This document shows, piece after piece, positions 1 through 11,800 of a stretch of 31,569 nt of DNA. The notes below the pieces were generated by a model. That model was given only the letters and a program-made list of their open reading frames with translations, made no database searches and was not told the origin of the DNA. Origin of the DNA: Ettlia oleoabundans (taxonomy: Eukaryota; Chlorophyta; Chlorophyceae; Chlamydomonadales); assembly GCA_019693395.1 (NCBI GenBank), contig JAAMXP010000023.1, positions 1-31,569 of the forward strand. Direction: 5' to 3'. The position numbers were made by a program, and so were the translations under genes. Each line of letters begins with the position of its first letter. Within the stretch, counting starts at the first letter, position 1.

Positions 1-95
1 GTGTCGGCGGTGAGGCCAGTGAAGCGGGCATCAGGGGTGGGGCTGGTGGCAGTCACGCTGGGCCTGCCTTGCACTGGCCTGGCGGTGAAGGTGTA
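1..95 (-). repeat. FN3 exon cassette, start of copy 3
   Basis: The first exon of a third cassette begins at 95 after a TGCAG acceptor and reads YTFTARPVQG, then a DARFTGL strand, aligning with the 99-bp exons at 2197-2295 and 4317-4415. Only 95 of the expected 99 bases lie in the window, so the array continues to the left. Confidence 0.85.
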
Positions 96-3000
96 CTGCA
101 GCTCAGCAATTGCACATTACACCAAAAACATCAACAACCTGCTTGACCGCGTGCACACGGAACCCTGGCAAGAATGCAGCAATCAAGCGGCATTCGCGCC
201 GAAAACAACATATACTGCAGCCGAAGCTTGTCCACATCCCGCATACACTCCCCGCCAAAGGCTTGCCTGGGTGAATGTCACGTCCTTAGGAGGGGTGGCA
301 GTGGCTTGCCCGGTGGTCGGGCCCCACGCTTGTGCGCTGGTCAGCACAGGCGCCAGTGTGGGCATGGTGATGATGTCTTCGTTGGATGGAGGGCTCTTGG
401 TGCCGTCAGGTTGCACAGCAACACTCTGCACAAGCACGGATGCATAGAGGGTTGGCTGACCATCGCCCGATTAGGCAAGCCTAGCCAGGCTGAGCAGCGT
501 TTTCGAGGGCCTTCAAGTGCCCCTACCACTGCAGTGATGAGCAACTCCTCCCTTGCAAAGCATATGCTTTTGCGACTGCAGGCAGAGAGGATCTTTGGGT
601 TTGTTCCCGCAGTGCACTTGCCTTGACAACATAACTAAGCTCTGGAGTCAGGCCGCTGACAGAGCAAGGCTTAGTTGGGAAGCAGGTGGCAGGAACACAC
701 TTGGTCTCAGCACCAGGGGGCCCGCCGCCCACAGGGCAAAGCAGGAGCTCGAATTTTTGCCAGGGCCCTCCCGGGGGAGGCCCCACAACAACGTTGGCAA
801 TCGTGGGGCTGGTGGGGGCGCCAGACACGGTTGGAGACCTGCAGTTGATGCGGAAGTCAAGGTGAGATATTGCAGAGGGTCAACAGCCTGCGACGGGGCT
901 TCTTATGTTATGTGTGTTATGTTACATTACAACAGAAGCTGTGAATGACCTTTCGGACTGCAAAGCAAGACTGCTCCGCTTGCACTGCTCATTTCACAGA
1001 TCATGGACCCTCGACTTAAGGCCGCAAAAAGCACAGTAGATGCCGCAGGCAGACCTCGCTCACCCTGATGCCGCCGTCACGAAATTGAGGGTGTTGGAGG
1101 CGGGGCTCCACTTGCCGCCAGCCTTGCGCCCTACCACAGACACCTGATACTGACATGCGGGGGTCAGGCCTGTGAATGTCGCTTCGGGTTTCCTGCTGGT
1201 TGCGGTGATAGAGGGACCGCCACATAGGGGTGTGGCCGTGAACTTGTACTGCAGGCGGGGGCAAAAGGCACTGTAATCATTGCTAGGTCTGTGTTGACTA
1301 CACGCATGGGGACAGGCATGCTATTTATTTTTAAAACTCAGAGAAGCTGTCTGCTACAGGGCTGTCAAAGACACAGCGAGGAGCCAACACTGCTGCTGCG
1401 TTTTGAGAACATCCATAGCCAGCATCTGCCCATTCCAGCTGGCACTTGCCTGAGTGAAAGTGATGACTGATGGTGGAGCAGCAGTGGCCTTGCCAGTGGT
1501 GCTGCTGGTGTCCACCGCAGAGGTCAAGGCGGGGGCACCTGGGTCAGGCATGGTCAGAGAGACAGCATTGGAGGCAGGCACGCGGGTGCCACTGGGCAGG
1601 ATGGCCACAGCAGTCACATCATAGGTGGTGCCGGGCTGCAGGCCGCTGACATCACAGAAAATGGTGGGGCAGGTGGTCTTCACACAGTCTGCAGGGTTGG
1701 TTGACCCCTGGGGGCACAGCTTCACTTTGTACGACTTGGGCGTGGGGCCGGAGGCGGGGGGGTTCAGGGTCACAGTGGCGGTGGTGGGGGAGGTGGGGTC
1801 CTCGGCAGCGATCACAGGAGAGCTGCAGAAACAAGATAGAAAGCAGGCCAGGAAGGCAGCTTGGATTCAGCCACGCTTGCGTGCATTGCAGTAACAACAA
1901 CAAACACAGGCATGCACCAGCCACGCGAACACATGCAGCCAACCAAGCTCCAACCTCACCCTGGTTTGGGGGTGCGGAAGTTGTGGGTGTTGGAGGCCGG
2001 GGACAGTGTGCCGCTAGGCAGAGTGCCAACCACGCTCACCACGTACTGCAAGAAGTCAGAATAGCATGTCGGCATGTTTAGCCACATCCGCATGGCTTGT
2101 TAAGAATGATTGTAAATATGCTGACATGCAGTCTTAAAAACTAAATGTTCTTCTAACCGGGATGCGCCACAAAAGCAGTGAAAACAACTGACTTGCCTGT
2201 GTGTTCGACGCGAGGCCTCTGAAGCGCGCATTGGGGGTTTGGCTGCTGACACCCACGCTCCGCCCGCCATTGACTGGCGTGGCAGTGAAGGTGTACTGCA
2301 ACGAAACAAGCGCATAACAAAACATCAGTCGTTCTTGCCTCCTAACTGCTGAACAGGAACACGAGGAGATTACAGCAAACAAACAGCAACGGCATAATCA
2401 TTACGCAACAAAAGCGCAGCCAGCCAGCCTAGGGCGTTCGAGGGCGCCAGTACATGCCTTGGTGTATGTCACGTCTTTGGGAGGGGTGGCGGCGGCTTGC
2501 CCAGTGGTCGGGCCCCATGCCTGTGCGCTGGTCAGCACAGGCGCCAGTGTGGGCATGGTGATGATGTCTTCGTTGGATGGAGGGCTCTTGGTGCCGTCAG
2601 CCTTCACAGCGACTGTCTGCACAAGCACGGCTATCCTAGTTGGCTTACCACCTGGGCACGGCTGCAAGCTTTCAGCTGCCCATGCCACGTGTGGTGCAGT
2701 AACATGTTGCAGCACACTTGCCTTGACAACATAGCTTGTTTCCGGACTCAGGCCGCTGACAGAGCAAGGCTTCGATGGGAAGCAGGTGGCGGGAACACAC
2801 TTGGTCTCAGCACCAGGGGGCCCGCCGCCCACAGGGCAAAGCAGGAGCTCATACTTTTGCCAGGGCCCTCCCGGGGGAGGCCCAACAGCAATCAAGGCGA
2901 TTGTGGGACCAGTAGGACTGCCAGTCACAGTTGGAGACCTACAGCCAACCAGAAGGAACACTTGAGGCAGTACAGAAACCATTGGAGGGTCGCCAGCCTG

Positions 3001-6000
3001 TGGCAAGACCTCCTCTGGTATAAGCAAGCGCAAACTAAATCTCCAGGCGCTGCCTACTGGTGGGGGTGTGCATTGACCGGCAGCAGAAAGCATGACTTTG
3101 AGTGAAAGACCCAGTCCCTGTGCCACAGGCAAAATTCGCTCACCCTGCCGCCGCAGTAACGAAGTTGAGGGTGTTGGAGGCGGGGCTCCACTTGCCGCCA
3201 GCCCTGCGCCCTACCACTGAAACCCTGTATTGGGTGGCGGGGGTCAGGCCTGAGAAGATCGCTTCGGGTTTCCTGCTGGTTGCAGTGATAGGGGGACCGC
3301 CATTCAAGGCTCTTGCCCTGAACTTGTACTGCACAGGGGGAAGGGCGCGGCCAATAGTTGAAGGTCAATATTGACATGCCAACCAAAGGAAACGATAAGA
3401 ACGGTAAAGTATCCGGAAAATAATGCACCTGTCTATTGAACGACTGCAGTAGCATGGCAACGAGCCAACCCTGCTGCTTGTTCTCAAGCTTAAGCCCACA
3501 TCTGCGGGTTGAGTAGCACGTGCCTGAGTGTATGTGGCGCCCTTTGGTGGAGCAGCAGTGGCCTTGCCAGTGGTGCTGCTGGTGTCCACCGCTGAAGTAA
3601 GAGTGGGAGCACCTGGTTTGGGCATGGTCATTACGAGGGAGTTGGAAGCGGGCACCCGTTTGCCACTGGGCAGGATGGCCACAGCAGTCACATCATTGGT
3701 GGTGCCGGGCTGCAGGCCGCTGACATCACAGAAAATGGTGGGGCAGGTGGTCTTCACACAGTCTGCAGGGTTGGTTGACCCCTGGGGGCACAGCTTCACT
3801 TCGTACGACTTGGGCGTGGGGCCGGAGGCGGGGGGGTTCAGGGTCACAGTGGCGGTGGTGGGGGAGGTGGGGTCCGCAGCAGCAATCACAGGAGAGCTGC
3901 AGCGAGCAAGGGGACGATGGGAAGAGGTGAGAAAGTGTGCTAGATTCACATCACATGCAAAGACAGACACATGCACTCACGGGCAACCATACGCTCCACA
4001 GCATAGAGGCATAGCCAGGGGTGTGGAGGTAAGCTGACATCTGCATCCAGCCATGCACACCCTGGCTTGGGGGTAGTGAATCTTTGGGTGTTGGAAGCCG
4101 GGGATAGCATGCCGCTAGGCAGAGCTCCAATTACGCTGACCTCGTACTGCAAGTAGTTAGGCAAAACACAGTTGCATAGAAGCAAGATATCAGCATATGC
4201 AGTACATGATAGGACCGTGCTTGTCTGCTGTGTCATGCACCGTGCAGCACTATCCTGCACTAGTTCGCTATAGCAAGCATCACTGAGTCATTCGCGCGTC
4301 AAAGCTTCCTACTTGCCTGTGTGCTGGACTTCAGACCTCTGAAGCGCGCGTCGGGGGTGGAGCTTTTGACGCTCACGCTGCGCCCACCTTTGACTGGCGT
4401 GGCAGTGAAGGTGTACTGCAGCCAAGCAGACAACCGAAAACCTGTAATCACTACATGTGCTCCTGCCTGCTGACCTTGTACACACGCCAGGAAGACACGG
4501 ATTTTTGGCACTGAACACATGAATAGCAGCTATGGCAGCAGCCACACATACAATTCACCACTCGCCTGGATGTATGCTACGCCCTTGGGAGGGGTGGCAG
4601 TCGCCTGGCCAGTGCTGGGACCCCATGCCTGAGCACTGGTTAGGATAGGTACAGCTGCAGACATCCTCAAAAAGCAAGTCAGCCCCATGACAGCAGGCCA
4701 CAGAAGCAGGAAAGAGCTCCAAACGACGCTAAGGGAAGGATCAACGGCGGAATGACATTCAGTTGCCCAGCCTGTGAAACTTGCAAGCGCCACAATAAGC
4801 AACCCACCATGCTGGCTCTCTGCAGCTACTCTTCAATCCCTCCTTACCTTCGCAAGGTGATATGAAGCGAGCCAAGGGCACCCGGCGTACACCAAAACCG
4901 TTCTCAGGGTGCATCTGGCCAAACTGCAGCACATGAGGGTAGGGAACTGGGATGAAGGGGTGAAAGGTCAGCTGGTTGCACACACGCCGCCAAGCTACAG
5001 CAGTGGCCAGCATTGGAGGGTGTCCACCCGATTGGATGAAGCCTTCCCACACAGGCAAGGCACAGCCTGGCAGTGCTCGCTAAATACTGTGCATGCAGAG
5101 GAGGGCCCAAGAAACGCAGCATGTGCATCGTCTAACCCTTTTCCTAGGGAACACGCTGCCTGGGCGAGACTTGATTTGGTTCAGCGCATCACGAAGCTTC
5201 CTCGTGTCATTAACGCCTCTGATGACGGTGTTCAGCACAAGTTTGGACCTGTCCACTACAGCGCCAGCGATAGCCAAGTGGCAACATACAGAGCAAAACA
5301 AGTGCATCGGTCTGTCAGTCTATTCAGCAGACAGGGGTGTGCAAGCATTAGGTTTGCTGTACTCTGTGGGTCTTTGTAAGGCGGCGGCAGCACGGCGTGC
5401 TTGATAGAACCCATAGAGAAGGTTGAAAGCACCAATATGCGTGACTATTCCCATCCAAATGTCCCACAGCAATAGCTGGCTGTCCCGCGTGGGCAAATGC
5501 GCATGTAGCGCTGGCTCACCATGGTTGGTTCTGGTCGTCCAGTCGCCATCATCAACGTGGGTGTTGAATGTCACTCTCGAACCTGCAAACACGCCAATAC
5601 CAACTTTGATGCAGTTTCCCACAAACAGGTGGCAACGAACAACAATCCAATATTTTTCTCTGCCCCTTTTATGTGCATTTGTGCTGCACATATTCAGGCT
5701 GTGTGTACGTACCGCAATACACACAAAAAGTTGCAGCTGCGAGGCGCTGTAGACCTCACCCGGCAGAAGCTTCCGTATGGATGCAGTGTAGGCTTTTCGC
5801 AACGCAGGTGTAACAGCTGAAGGAAGGATGTCGTAAAACGCGACTGAGATCATGCCGGCAAGGGCAGTCGTTGGCATCGCAGTCATGACAGTGGTTCCAG
5901 TTGACGTGGCCTGCACAATCATTAGGTGCGGAAGCTGAGAGTCAGACCTCCTCTTCATAGGCCGTGAGGGCACAGCAAACCATCTTGCATCCCTGACACG

Positions 6001-7195
6001 GTGCATGGTTGCAATAAAAGGTGACGCAAGCCACATCACAGGTAGCGGGCAACCTGCAGGGATAGCCTTGCAGGAAGGACGGTGTGCTTACCAAGTAGGG
6101 TGAGCTCACGGTCTCCATGTGCACATTGCCGAAGGTGCGGCGGTTGAAGAAGCGGGGTGCGTTCTTTCGCAAATTAGAAGCCAGATTTCCCAAGGCCTTC
6201 AGCCCTGGACCCAGTTTGCCCTGGAACACCACGACTGTGTGCACAGCAATGGCCTCATCCTCATGTTCCAGTGCCATGGGGATGGCAACAGCACCTGCGC
6301 TTAGGGGCTGGGTTACATGGTTGGCCCAGCTGAGCTGACCAATGCCAGCTGTGCGTTCCCTTCTGCAACAGCTGTCTGGCCCAGCTGTTCCACGGAGCTG
6401 CCAAAGCTGAGCAGCATCATTATAGCGTCCAGCATTAGTTTGCAAAGCATTTGTTCGACCCAGCTGATGGCGAGTTGCTGGCAAACGCACCTGGCTTTGC
6501 ACGGGCAATAGCCTGCTTGTAGGCACTTTCTATAGTGGGAGTGTAATTTTCGGGAGTCTTGACCCCCAACAGTGTGGTGACTATAAATATTGCAGCCAGG
6601 GGGCAGTTGGCGCCATTACTGGCAGCGGCAGAAACCACTACCTCGCTGCAGTAATGGGGGCCGGTGGCAGGGCAGGAGCGACAACTGGCAAATGTGAGCT
6701 ATGGGAAACTTTGCTGACAGTAGAGTTTGGCACAAGCCAGCATGGGAGCCGGAGCAAGTTGGTAGACGGATAGCACAACTGGAGATCAGGAGAGGGCGCC
6801 AGCACCCAGAAGTGACAGCCACCAACGGTCGGGGCGCCCCGGAGCAGCGGATGGCCGCTTTATATGCTCGCTGTTTACTCCCAGAGTGCTCACACCAAAG
6901 TTCAGCACCTATCCACGCACTCGCCCATTGGCCCCCATAACATACCTGGCGGCGGGCAGTGGCACAAGTGGCAGCTCCTCCTCGTAATCAAGCTCCTCCA
7001 ACGCCGCACTGTTCCCTGCCTGAGCCGCAGCAGTTGCCTGCAGCGGCGATGCCGGCAATCTGTGTCGGCGCGGACTCCCAACCGGGGGTGGCCCGGTTAC
7101 CACCGGCTGGGCGGTGCATCGCGTAAAATGACCAAAACTGGACTCACCATCAACCCCAGGATCGTTGCCGCCAGCAGACCGCGACTAGGCGACAT
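1..7195 (-). CDS. Secreted FN3-repeat protein, 3' end beyond window
   Basis: Exons (5' to 3' on minus): 7148-7195, 6946-7037, 6491-6684, 6092-6294, 5760-5910, 5520-5582, 5160-5255, 4848-4994, 4566-4654, 4317-4415, 4061-4146, 3524-3896, 3144-3328, 2722-2938, 2458-2616, 2197-2295, 1960-2045, 1450-1822, 1064-1248, 622-838, 267-425, 1-95 (cut by the edge). All phases agree, giving about 1138 residues. Residues 1-23 are a signal peptide (MSPSRGLLAATILGLM joined to ATAAAQA). Residues 24 to about 330 form a Cys-containing region with two related copies of an alpha/beta unit. From about 332 there are nine FN3 domains, with typical GLQPGTTYDV and SGxxVPASN strands; odd domains carry four or so cysteines. 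Expected role: an extracellular or cell-wall protein; ligand unknown. The start is the first ATG before a hydrophobic leader. The boundary between exons 7 and 8 (5160/4994) is the weakest point. Family FN3 is clear; function is inferred only from architecture. Confidence 0.82.
96..2295 (-). repeat. FN3 exon cassette, copy 2
   Basis: Six exons of 99, 86, 373, 185, 217 and 159 bp (2197-2295, 1960-2045, 1450-1822, 1064-1248, 622-838, 267-425) encode four FN3 domains in 373 residues. The repeat period, measured between equivalent TACACC exon starts, is 2200 bp. Exon lengths match copy 1 exactly, while the intron lengths differ (151, 137, 201, 225, 196, 171 bp). Several exon blocks, for example around 680-780, are nearly identical to copy 1. 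Confidence 0.9.
2296..4415 (-). repeat. FN3 exon cassette, copy 1
   Basis: Six exons (4317-4415, 4061-4146, 3524-3896, 3144-3328, 2722-2938, 2458-2616) with the same six lengths as the neighbouring copy and a period of 2120 bp. Introns are 170, 164, 195, 205, 105 and 162 bp. Each cassette starts in the middle of an FN3 domain, so the duplication breakpoint lies in introns and preserves the frame (1119 bp of coding sequence). Confidence 0.9.
5160..7037 (-). other. N-terminal two-copy domain of the FN3 protein
   Basis: After the signal peptide, two segments align by eye. Copy 1 has TPTIESAYKQAIARAKPG, then a strand ending HTVVVFQ, then LKALGNLASNLRK. Copy 2 has TPALRKAYTASIRKLLPG, then THVDDGDW, then KLVLNTVIRG and LRDALNQIKSRP. 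Each is preceded by a strand-rich stretch (AAIFIVTTLLGV; LAGMISVAFYDIL). The order beta-alpha-beta-beta-alpha resembles SEA-like ferredoxin folds, but I do not recognise a named family. A CRSCPATGPHYC cysteine cluster opens copy 1. Confidence 0.5.
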
Positions 7196-8816
7196 GACAG
7201 CCGCGCCCACCGGCTGGTCTGCGTTCGGGAGTCTTCGACAGTGTGATTGCAGCAAGGAAATAGTCAGTGAACGGGAGGTGGGTCGTGGGAGCCGCCCAAC
7301 CAAGCGGTACATGGGGACAAAGGGTGGCGAACGGCAGCCGGACAAAAAAAGAAAGAAATAGCTGACGGGTCGCATGCGATTGCAATCTGGCAAGTGGCAG
7401 GGGTCATATGACTCGCATTGAAAGTGTCAGGCAATATGCGTAGTGCCCCTGCCAAGCAAAGTCAACGGCCCTTTCACTAGTCACCTTACAAGGATTCGAG
7501 AGGTCAGGGCTACAACCCCTTGGACCGGCGCCCCCAGCTGGCACCAAAACTGTGATCAGTTGAAGGGCTTCGACCAGCTTTTCATATTGGTTGGCAGGGA
7601 CCCAAACTGCTCAATAACTGGTTCCAATCTAGATCTAACGAACCAGTCATTGTATGCACTTGACTAACACACTTCTGTATAAAGATGATGAATTACATCT
7701 GGCTAAGTACGCTGCCACCCCAGGCTGGGCCCTTGTGCAAGTGCGATAAGGTGCAACTGACAAACCCCACCAGCATGTGATTGATGCATTACAGGGCGGT
7801 GCATGTCGTTGTTGAATGGGCGCGCAAGGAAAGCCGTAAACGCCTGAAAGATGCGCATCCCCGGGATTCTGCATGGGGTGGAAGGAACCGAGGGTGAGCA
7901 TGGTTGCGGCAAGGTTGCTGTCCCCATCTGGGGTTCAAGAAACAAAAACATGGAGGCAAGCATCAAGTGGCTTGCAGTTGAACTCTCTGCCGGATATGCT
8001 CTGGTTCTAAAACCCACAAGATGCACTTGCAACCCAGGCGAATGGGAAGCCCCCATCACATCCGGCCGACGTGGCCAGCCAGCGCTACAGGAACCAGCCA
8101 GTCCTGCAGGCTGCAGACAACACTAGGTATACCCTGTGTTGCTTGCAGCCCTGTGAGTGATGAACCCATGCCAGTGCAACCAGGTTTTTAGGTTGGCAAG
8201 ATGGCCGGACTGGGTCAGTCCCAGGCATTGCCTGCTGGTATGGTATGATGGCCTGCGAACGGCGTTGTGTGCACCACTGCAGACGCTGCAGTTTGGAGCT
8301 ACGATCACACCGTCTTGTCTGACTTCCGTCCAGTAACATGTTCAAATTTCACGCTGCGATGCAAGCTTTTCCAGCGGTTTGGCAGGTCTGCCAAGAAGTT
8401 GCAGGTTGCAGAAATGAGTCTTGCGTCCCTTGGGCAAACAGCACCATCTTGACTACCGCCGGCTGCCACAACTTGAAGAAACGCTCGCCAATGATATCTG
8501 GACGCGCGGCACCAACTCAGCACCCTTCTCCCGGAGGGCCTGAACAGGGGTAAATATCAATACTCGTCTGTGCCTTATGAATGATTCTTCATCAATGCCA
8601 GCACCGCCATTAGCATAGACGTGAGCGGGGTTACACCAACTGATCCAAGCCCTGCGGTGCCGAGCCATTGCCAAATAGTCGGGGTATTTGCTTGTTGCAA
8701 GTTAACATACGAAGATGATAAATGCTTGGCCGGGCATTCACGCAAGCGTGTGGGACGTCCGAATTTCGGACCGAAAAAGTCATACGGCTTACCGGCCCGA
8801 GTGGCAGAGCAGCTAA
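7196..8816. other. Intergenic region between divergent genes
   Basis: 1.6 kb between the start codons of the FN3 protein (minus) and tRNase Z (plus), holding both promoters. I see no open frame with family similarity and no clear TATA box. Short frames such as 7443-7667 and 7851-8126 on plus lack recognisable domains or splice partners. A weak coding-like scrap on the minus strand is listed separately. Confidence 0.6.
8387..8674 (-). other. Possible decayed coding fragment
   Basis: The minus strand reads AHVYANGGAGIDEESF and ALREKGAELVPR, then after a shift of frame near 8517 reads PDIIGERFFKLWQPAVVKMV. The residue mix looks protein-like, but there is no start, no clear splice pair across the shift and no family I recognise. 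It could be a gene remnant, a mobile-element scrap or chance. Confidence 0.2.
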
Positions 8817-11800
8817 ATGCAGGCTCACCTAGTGACGGCGCCAGTGGATGGGGTGGCGCCTGCGCTGCTGCTGAGCCTGCCAGGCAGCGGCATGGGTCAG
8901 TGCCAACCGATGGCTCAGTATCTGTTCAACGTGCCCGAGGGCTTTTCCAGGCTGGTGCTGGAGCACAAGCTGCGCCCAGGTAGTGGCAGCGAGGAGCATC
9001 CGTCATTGCTTGATGGATTGAACAAGTATGCTGCAGCAGGGGGTGCGTTCCAAGCCTTGGATGTTCGCTTGCTACCGATGCTACCATCTGTCACGCTGCT
9101 GCTGTTGCTGATGCATTGCAGGGCCTAGCCTGAGGGCTGCATTTGCAACCGACGCGAGCTCCCTGTCTGGATTTGGAGGTTTTGTGATGCGGCTACGAGG
9201 CGAGGGTCATGGCCAGCTACATGTGGTGGGGCCTGCTGGTGAGCCGGGCCGCCAATCAGGGTGCGAAACTGACATCCTTTGACCGGTTTGCCATCCGCCC
9301 TCCTGCTACTCGCTTGCTGGGATGTCTTATGTTCACGTTTTCGCCCCAGTCTGTACTGCGGGCTGCCTATCACGCCATGAGTGCATGCTGGCCTGCTTGC
9401 CATCTGGGTAGGCACGCAGGCTTTGGTGTGCAGCCTGCAGACCTTCATCCGCTGGCGCCACCCGGCTGTGCTTGTGGAGGAGGTGACACCCTGGCAGGCG
9501 CAGCCGGTTGTGTATCAGGTGAGCAGGCATGTGCCTTGGTGCCAGGAAGACAGCAATCTGCAAGGATGCCGTCAAGCTGGCAGTAACTCAGAATGCAGAG
9601 CGCCCCACACCACAATGAGGTGTAGGGCACAGGTGGCACAGAGCCCATGGAGCTGGCAGCCTGCTGCGCTGCGATGCCCAGCGCTCTTTGGGTTCTCCCC
9701 TTCTGCTTTAGCCGTGTGACCTCCCTGCCTGGGCAACTATTGGTTCTTGCAGGATGAACACGTAGCAGTAGCCGCCTTGTGGAAGCCTGGGCTGCTGGCA
9801 GCCATGTGGCCTGCGCCCGCCTGGCTGATGCGGCCACAGCCTGTGCAGCCGGCACAGCCAGCAGGAGCAGGTGGAGGGAGAAGCAGCAGCAGCGACAGCA
9901 GCAGCGACAGCAATGGTGATAGCAGCGAAAGCAGTGGCAGTGATGAGAGCAGCAGCGACAGTGATCGAAGCCGCAAGGATGGTCAGAGCAGCCGGAACAG
10001 CAGCAGTGACAGCAGCGATGGAGAGGTTGTGCGGGGTGTGTCAGGCGGCAAGCCTGCATCTGAGAAGCGGCAGCTGTCGGGCTCTCACCTGGACGGCATG
10101 TTTGAGGCGCTGGATGAGCTGTTCATGAAGGGAGGCGGCAGCAGCAGGAGGATGGCCCTGGCACAACTGAAAACATCTCGCGATTCGGTGGCAGCCAGGA
10201 GTGCCGGCGGGTCATCTGCCTGCCCAGCAGCGAGTAAGCATAATAAGGCTGTGCCAGCTGCAGCAGCAGCAGCGGCAGCAGCGGCAAAGTCCGCTGCTGC
10301 ATCTGCGGTGTCGAGGCGTCCGCGCCCGTCTGCTGCTGGCAGTGGAGAGGCTGCCGATGTTGAGGTGGTGGGTGGAAAGCGCTATCAACGCATACCAGAG
10401 CAAGCAGGCATCAATGTGTGGGTGTGCCAGAAACTCGCCACCAAAGTGGCGGCAGCAGCAGCAGCAGCAGCATCAAGGCCGTCAGGCATGTCAGCCACCT
10501 CCCTCGGCGCCGCCAGCGGCGTTGTTGCCGAGCAATCGACAGCAGACGGAAAGGATGGTGTGGCAGCCACTGCGCAGGCTGCCTCATGGAATGGTGCGGA
10601 GCAGCCTGTGCTGGGGTTTGTGTGCCACATCAGGGCCAGCGACCAGTTGCTGCTGCTCACTAACCTTCACTGCAGGGCAGCTGTTGCACAGCTGCAGCAG
10701 CACGCCGTGCTGCCCCTGCTGCTGCAGCAGCGCGAACGCGTGGCCTGTGTGCTGCACATGGCCGCTGATGGTGTGGCTGGCAGCAGCGCCCTGCGCCAGC
10801 TATGCAAGCAGATGCAGCCTCTGGCAAGTGCAGCGGGCGGGAAGCAGCTTGTGGTGGAGCGTCCTGGAGTGCACAGCAGCACACAGGTGGCCCTGGCCCT
10901 AGAAACCGCATGCCCATCTTGTGTCCCGCTCGCTTCAACCCATATGTGACCGCCTGCCCGACCACCGTTTCATTGCCGTCCTCCCTCTGTTGATTGGAGC
11001 GCCTGGTCCACATCGGCCTGACATGTATCAATTGATCCTTTGCCCTTCGAGCCTGCGCAAACCCTCACTGATTGCTTGCAGGCAATTGGCCACCTGGCAT
11101 CAGCTCGCACCACCGCCAAGCTCCACCTCATCAGTCCCCGCATCTTCCCGCTTCCAGCTGGAATCCCGCCGGTGCAGTCTGCTGACCCCACAAGTGCAGC
11201 AGAAGCTGCTGCTGGCGTCGGCTGCCGGGATCGTGGCTGCGGCGGTGCTGGTGAAGAGGCCGGCAGCGCAGAGGGGAGCATGGGGATGAGCCGCCAAACC
11301 AGCCAGCACAAACAGGGCCAGCAGCTAAACCAGCAGCAGTGTGTAGAGGAGAAGAAGCAGCAGCACGACCAAACGGAAAAGACAGAACAAAGGCAGGCAC
11401 AGGAGCAGCATCATCATCAACAACGGCATGAGGTGCACGAGGATGGCGCTACTAAGCGCAACAGCACATCCATAAAGTCAGATGTGCCGTTTGGGATAGG
11501 AGCGGCAGCACCAGAAATGGGGCTGGGCACCAGTGACGGCGCTCCTCCCAATGACAGGAGCGGCGTGTTAATCATCAGGCATATGGTAGCGCTGCAATGG
11601 AGGCCGCGGCAGCCTGGCAGCAGCGGTAATGTCAGCGTCAGCAATGCATGTGCTGCAAGCAGCGGGGCTGGTCAGCAGCTCCCGCCTGCAACAGGAACGG
11701 CAGCTGAGGCTGGGGCAGATTTAGGCGCAGCGGGAGGTGCCCGTTCACCGCCAAGACAGCTTGCACAGGAGCAGCGCGGGGCGGCGGTGCCTGTGCTGTG

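Noticed and set aside
267..4566. GT dinucleotides four bases inside the GC donors as the real donors of the FN3 introns
   Set aside because: Using them shifts the frame at junctions where the next exon is well conserved, and at 266 there is no such GT (GCAAGC).
5320..6039. 239-codon minus-strand open frame as an independent gene
   Set aside because: Its upstream part lies in intron 4 and its middle in introns 5 and 6 of the FN3 gene; phase-matched splicing to 5255 continues the protein better. Kept only as a possible retained-intron isoform.
9445..10059. 204-codon minus-strand frame with Cys/His-rich repeats
   Set aside because: Antisense of the Ser/Asp-rich tract of tRNase Z exon 4; the repeated cysteines and histidines are reversed AGC/GAC codons, not a metal-binding protein.
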